A stretch of 6,794 nt of DNA from Reyranella sp. Lineage in GTDB: Bacteria > Pseudomonadota > Alphaproteobacteria > Reyranellales > Reyranellaceae. The DNA is taken from the NCBI GenBank assembly GCA_030681635.1, contig JAUXRT010000596.1:1-6794 (forward strand), read 5' to 3'. This document shows, one piece after another, positions 4,949-6,794 of this stretch. Position numbers and translations under genes: made by a program. The notes under the pieces were generated by a model, which worked only from the letters and a program-made list of their open reading frames with translations, had not been told where the DNA came from and ran no database searches. The number at the start of each line of letters is the position of its first letter. Within the stretch, counting starts at the first letter, position 1.

Positions 4949-5626
4949 ATGAATCGTCTTCGATGCATGGTTGCCATGGGGCTGCTGCTGGCTGCGAGCG
5001 CTGGTTGCAGCGAGATGCCACGTATCGAACGTCCGCCGGAAGCGGCGGTGAAGCCTGCGCCGCAGGCGGCGCAGGCGAGGTCGTTCACTCTCGATAGGGT
5101 TGGCGAGACAGCGGGAGCACCCAGCGCGATCACGGTTATGCTCGGTGCGCTCTGCACGGACAAATCTCGTCGGCAATGGACCGATCAGGGAATCGCCCCG
5201 ACCGACCCATTGTTCGGATCGATGTTTCGGGAAGAGTTCGCGCGTGCGGGTTACAGAAACGTCGATGCTGCAAATTCGGACGAGGCACGGGCAGGCGCCA
5301 AGGTCGAGGCGGCCGATTTCCGGATCGTCGCGCTGGTGACGCAGTCGACCTTGAGTATTTGCTACCCAATGGCCGGGTACAACAACTACGGCGATGGAAG
5401 GGGACAGGCGAGCCTGTCGATCGATTGGCAAGTTTTCGTTCGTGGACAGCGTCCTCCGATCTACACGAGTGTCCAACGCGGGTACGGGGAACTGACCTCC
5501 ACGACTTTGGGCCCCAATCGTGTCCTGTGGCAGCAGGCGTTTGCCGGGGCGGTGCGCGGGCTTCTCTCCGATCCGGGCTTCGTGGCCGCAGTGTCCTCCC
5601 CGACAAGCGGTGCAGTGAAAAGATGA
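4949..5626 (+). CDS. predicted lipoprotein, tandem paralogue 2, unknown family
   Basis: This 225-residue protein is a diverged tandem copy of the preceding gene: about half the residues from the AAQARSF motif onward are identical by eye, and more in the C-terminal half. The signal peptide runs MNRLRCMVAMGLLLAASAGC with C20 as the likely lipid-carrying cysteine (S at -3 is atypical). A Pro/Ala linker leads into the domain. Shared landmarks are APTDPL (84-89), EFARAGYRNV (96-105), FRIVALVTQSTLSICYP (124-140), SIDWQVFVRGQR (157-168), RVLWQQAFA (191-199) and VRGLLSDPGFVA (202-213). C69 and C138 correspond to C65 and C132 of the first copy. The ATG lies 10 nt after the previous stop, with no good Shine-Dalgarno but the same CCAAGAATGAA context as the first copy, so coupling is likely. 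A longer frame open from 4844 overlaps the first gene and would bury the signal peptide, so it was not used. Confidence 0.82.
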   Translation: MNRLRCMVAMGLLLAASAGCSEMPRIERPPEAAVKPAPQAAQARSFTLDRVGETAGAPSAITVMLGALCTDKSRRQWTDQGIAPTDPLFGSMFREEFARAGYRNVDAANSDEARAGAKVEAADFRIVALVTQSTLSICYPMAGYNNYGDGRGQASLSIDWQVFVRGQRPPIYTSVQRGYGELTSTTLGPNRVLWQQAFAGAVRGLLSDPGFVAAVSSPTSGAVKR

Positions 5627-5673
5627 CGACGCGGCCGGCAGTCGGTTGCCGTCATTGCCGACATCCCTGAATT

Positions 5674-5677
5674 GAGG
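5674..5677 (+). promoter_or_regulatory. Shine-Dalgarno GAGG that decides the start of the third lipoprotein
   Basis: Three in-frame starts are possible: TTG 5672, ATG 5678 and ATG 5684. GAGG at 5674-5677 stands 6 nt before the ATG at 5684, an ideal spacing, while it would overlap or abut the other two. Starting at 5684 also gives the cleanest lipoprotein signal peptide. Confidence 0.6.
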
Positions 5678-5683
5678 ATGACC

Positions 5684-6067
5684 ATGAGAAGAGTTGGTGC
5701 GCTTTTCATCCTATCACTGGCCATCGTTGCTTGCGGCGACGAGGCGGGTTTCGATCGCACACTGAAGGCGATGGAAGGATCCAGCGAGGCCCAGCTTACT
5801 ACTGCGATGCGCAGACCCCCCGACAGCAGTGTCGAAAGCCAACCTGGCGTGAAGGTTCTGCAATGGCGCCGCGACGCAACGGTCCGGTATTCGGGGTCGG
5901 GCGGATCCGGGATGGTCGTTGGAGGGGCGTTCTATTACCTACCCGGCTCACCCGCCCGAACCGAGCGCGAGCAGTGCCTCGTCGAATGGACGGTCGTTCG
6001 CGGTGTCGCCTCCAAGTTTCGATGGGAAGGCCAATGCCGCAGCATGTTGACCATACCGGCGTCCTAG
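5684..6067 (+). CDS. small predicted lipoprotein, loosely BamE/SmpA-like
   Basis: The 127-residue product begins MRRVGALFILSLAIVACGDE, a good lipoprotein signal (lipobox IVAC, C17), so it should be anchored in the envelope. The mature part has a short helix with 'L…MEGSSEAQLTTAMRRPPDSS' character (helix then 'G.P'), then PGVKVLQWRRD (54-64), a Gly/Ser-rich loop (70-81), and CLVEWTVVRGVASKFRWEGQ ending near C118. The layout 'aqL….G.P……kvLqyrr…C…..v.…G.v..w.w.G..C' is one I associate with small alphaproteobacterial lipoproteins of the BamE/SmpA fold; the resemblance is by pattern only. C98 and C118 may form a disulfide. It lies 57 nt after the second paralogue and probably shares its transcript. 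It is not a paralogue of the first two. Confidence 0.78.
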   Translation: MRRVGALFILSLAIVACGDEAGFDRTLKAMEGSSEAQLTTAMRRPPDSSVESQPGVKVLQWRRDATVRYSGSGGSGMVVGGAFYYLPGSPARTEREQCLVEWTVVRGVASKFRWEGQCRSMLTIPAS

Positions 6068-6116
6068 GACGCAGGAGAGTCGCTTCCCGCGTGTCCTCGC
6101 CAAGACTGCCTGCGTC
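6068..6116 (+). terminator. inverted repeat just after the lipoprotein genes, possible transcript end
   Basis: GACGCAGG (6068-6075) pairs perfectly with CCTGCGTC (6109-6116), and inside it AGTC (6078-6081) pairs with GACT (6104-6107) after a small internal loop. A 22-nt loop remains. The repeat starts on the base after the TAG at 6065-6067. No T-run follows, so if it ends transcription it is not a classical intrinsic terminator; it may instead protect the mRNA 3' end or be chance in GC-rich DNA. Confidence 0.35.
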
Positions 6117-6366
6117 GCCGTTGCTGTGCGCGCCGCCAACATCGACATGCGGCGCCCTCGTGGCCGCGAGAGGAGCTTCTATCGCTATCGCCTGATGGCG
6201 GCGCATCGCGCAGTCCAGCGCGAAATCCGGGGCGGTTCCGTCACCGATTCCACTAAATCCACCAGAGAGTTGAGCCTGCGGGGCGGGCATCAACACCAAA
6301 CAAACACGCCGTGTTCAGGCGGGGCGAAAACCGGCTAGTCTCCGCCCTTCTCAGAAGGATTCCGCC
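6068..6366. other. intergenic stretch of about 300 bp without a convincing gene
   Basis: Apart from the inverted repeat at its left end and the ribosome-binding site AGAAGGA (6353-6359) at its right end, nothing here is recognisable. Short open frames on both strands have no Shine-Dalgarno, no signal peptide and no family motif. A promoter for the M20 amidohydrolase is expected in the right half; the only weak candidate seen is TTCAGG…TAGTCT with a 16-bp spacer around 6314-6341, too weak to call. Confidence 0.5.
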
Positions 6367-6794
6367 ATGACCCGCTACACCCCCGATCTCCTGGCCGCCG
6401 ACCTGGCCGATCTCACCGCCATCCGCCGCGACATCCATCGCCATCCCGAGACGGCGTTCGAGGAGGAGCGGACTGCGCAGATCGTGGCCGACAAGCTCAC
6501 CTCCTGGGGCATCAAGATCCATCGCGGCCTGGCCACGACCGGCGTCGTCGGCACCCTGAAGGGCAATCGGCCGGGCCAGAAGACGATCGGGCTGCGCGCC
6601 GACATGGACGCGCTGCACCTGCAGGAGAAGAACGACTTCGACTACACCTCGTCAGTGCCCAACAAGATGCATGCCTGCGGCCACGACGGTCACACCACCA
6701 TGCTGCTGGGCGCGGCCAAGCAACTCGCGGCGGCGCCCGACTTCGCCGGCACGGTGCATTTCATCTTCCAGCCCGCCGAAGAGGGGCTGGGCGG
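6367..6794 (+). CDS. M20-family amidohydrolase (hippurate hydrolase/IAA-amino-acid hydrolase type), N-terminal part
   Basis: The frame opened by the ATG at 6367 runs off the window after 142 codons, about a third of a usual 390-residue protein. M20D landmarks are intact and in order: IRRDIHRHPETAFEE (19-33), LRADMDALHLQEKND (76-90), MHACGHDGHTTMLLGAA (101-117) and FIFQPAEEGLGG (133-). C104 and H106 in the HACGHD motif, with E138/E139 in PAEEG, are the expected metal ligand and catalytic glutamate positions. Such enzymes cleave N-acyl amino acids (hippurate, N-acetyl or indole-acetyl conjugates) in the cytoplasm; the exact substrate cannot be read from this part. No signal peptide is present. 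AGAAGGA lies 7 nt before the ATG. The third-position G/C bias resembles the his genes, unlike the lipoproteins. Confidence 0.95.
   Translation, partial: MTRYTPDLLAADLADLTAIRRDIHRHPETAFEEERTAQIVADKLTSWGIKIHRGLATTGVVGTLKGNRPGQKTIGLRADMDALHLQEKNDFDYTSSVPNKMHACGHDGHTTMLLGAAKQLAAAPDFAGTVHFIFQPAEEGLG

Noticed and set aside
5053..5067. Palindrome GCCTGCG-C-CGCAGGC
   Set aside because: It lies inside the Pro/Ala linker codons of the second lipoprotein, where repeated GCG/CAG codons give such palindromes by chance.
4796..5476. Minus-strand 226-codon frame opposite the lipoprotein pair
   Set aside because: Arg-rich shadow composition without motifs; the plus strand carries two mutually homologous proteins with signal peptides.

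Overview
The window looks like a chromosomal segment from a high-GC alphaproteobacterium, probably of the Rhodospirillales/Hyphomicrobiales type. The reasons are the gene order hisA-hisF-hisE-HIT, the strong G/C preference at third codon positions in the his genes, and an intergenic repeat of the 'CCTCATCCTGAGGAG…CGTCTCGA' type, which I remember from Bradyrhizobium-like genomes. No rRNA, tRNA, CRISPR array, insertion sequence or phage gene was seen.

Left part (about 1-3865), all on the minus strand and read right to left: hisA and hisF (two steps of histidine synthesis), hisE (phosphoribosyl-ATP pyrophosphatase, with an unusual lysine-rich N-terminus), a pair of inverted REP-like palindromes, a HIT-family nucleotide-binding protein, an exported alpha/beta hydrolase that overlaps the HIT gene by 4 nt, and the first 65 codons of a TauD/TfdA-type dioxygenase cut by the window edge. 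hisA to hisE form a compact operon. HIT and hydrolase are translationally coupled and may be read through from it. hisH and hisB, which usually precede hisA in alphaproteobacteria, are absent. The stretch just before hisA is instead a decayed fragment of a LysR-family regulator with a one-base frameshift.

Middle part (4270-6067), plus strand and divergent from his: three short predicted lipoproteins in a row. The first two are tandem paralogues, about half identical by eye, each with a lipidation cysteine and two further conserved cysteines, and I cannot assign them to a named family. The third is a smaller lipoprotein that loosely resembles BamE/SmpA-like proteins. Parts of this stretch are visibly less GC-rich than the his genes. 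Together the three look like an uncharacterised cell-envelope module sitting at a rearranged edge of the his cluster.

Right part: about 300 bp without a convincing gene, starting with an inverted repeat right after the last lipoprotein stop, then the first 142 codons of an M20-family metal-dependent amidohydrolase (hippurate-hydrolase/IAA-amino-acid-hydrolase type), cut by the window end.

Most of the window is ordinary metabolism. The parts worth a second look are the lipoprotein trio, the LysR relic at the his boundary, the inverted repeat pair with compensatory stem changes, and the HisE extension.
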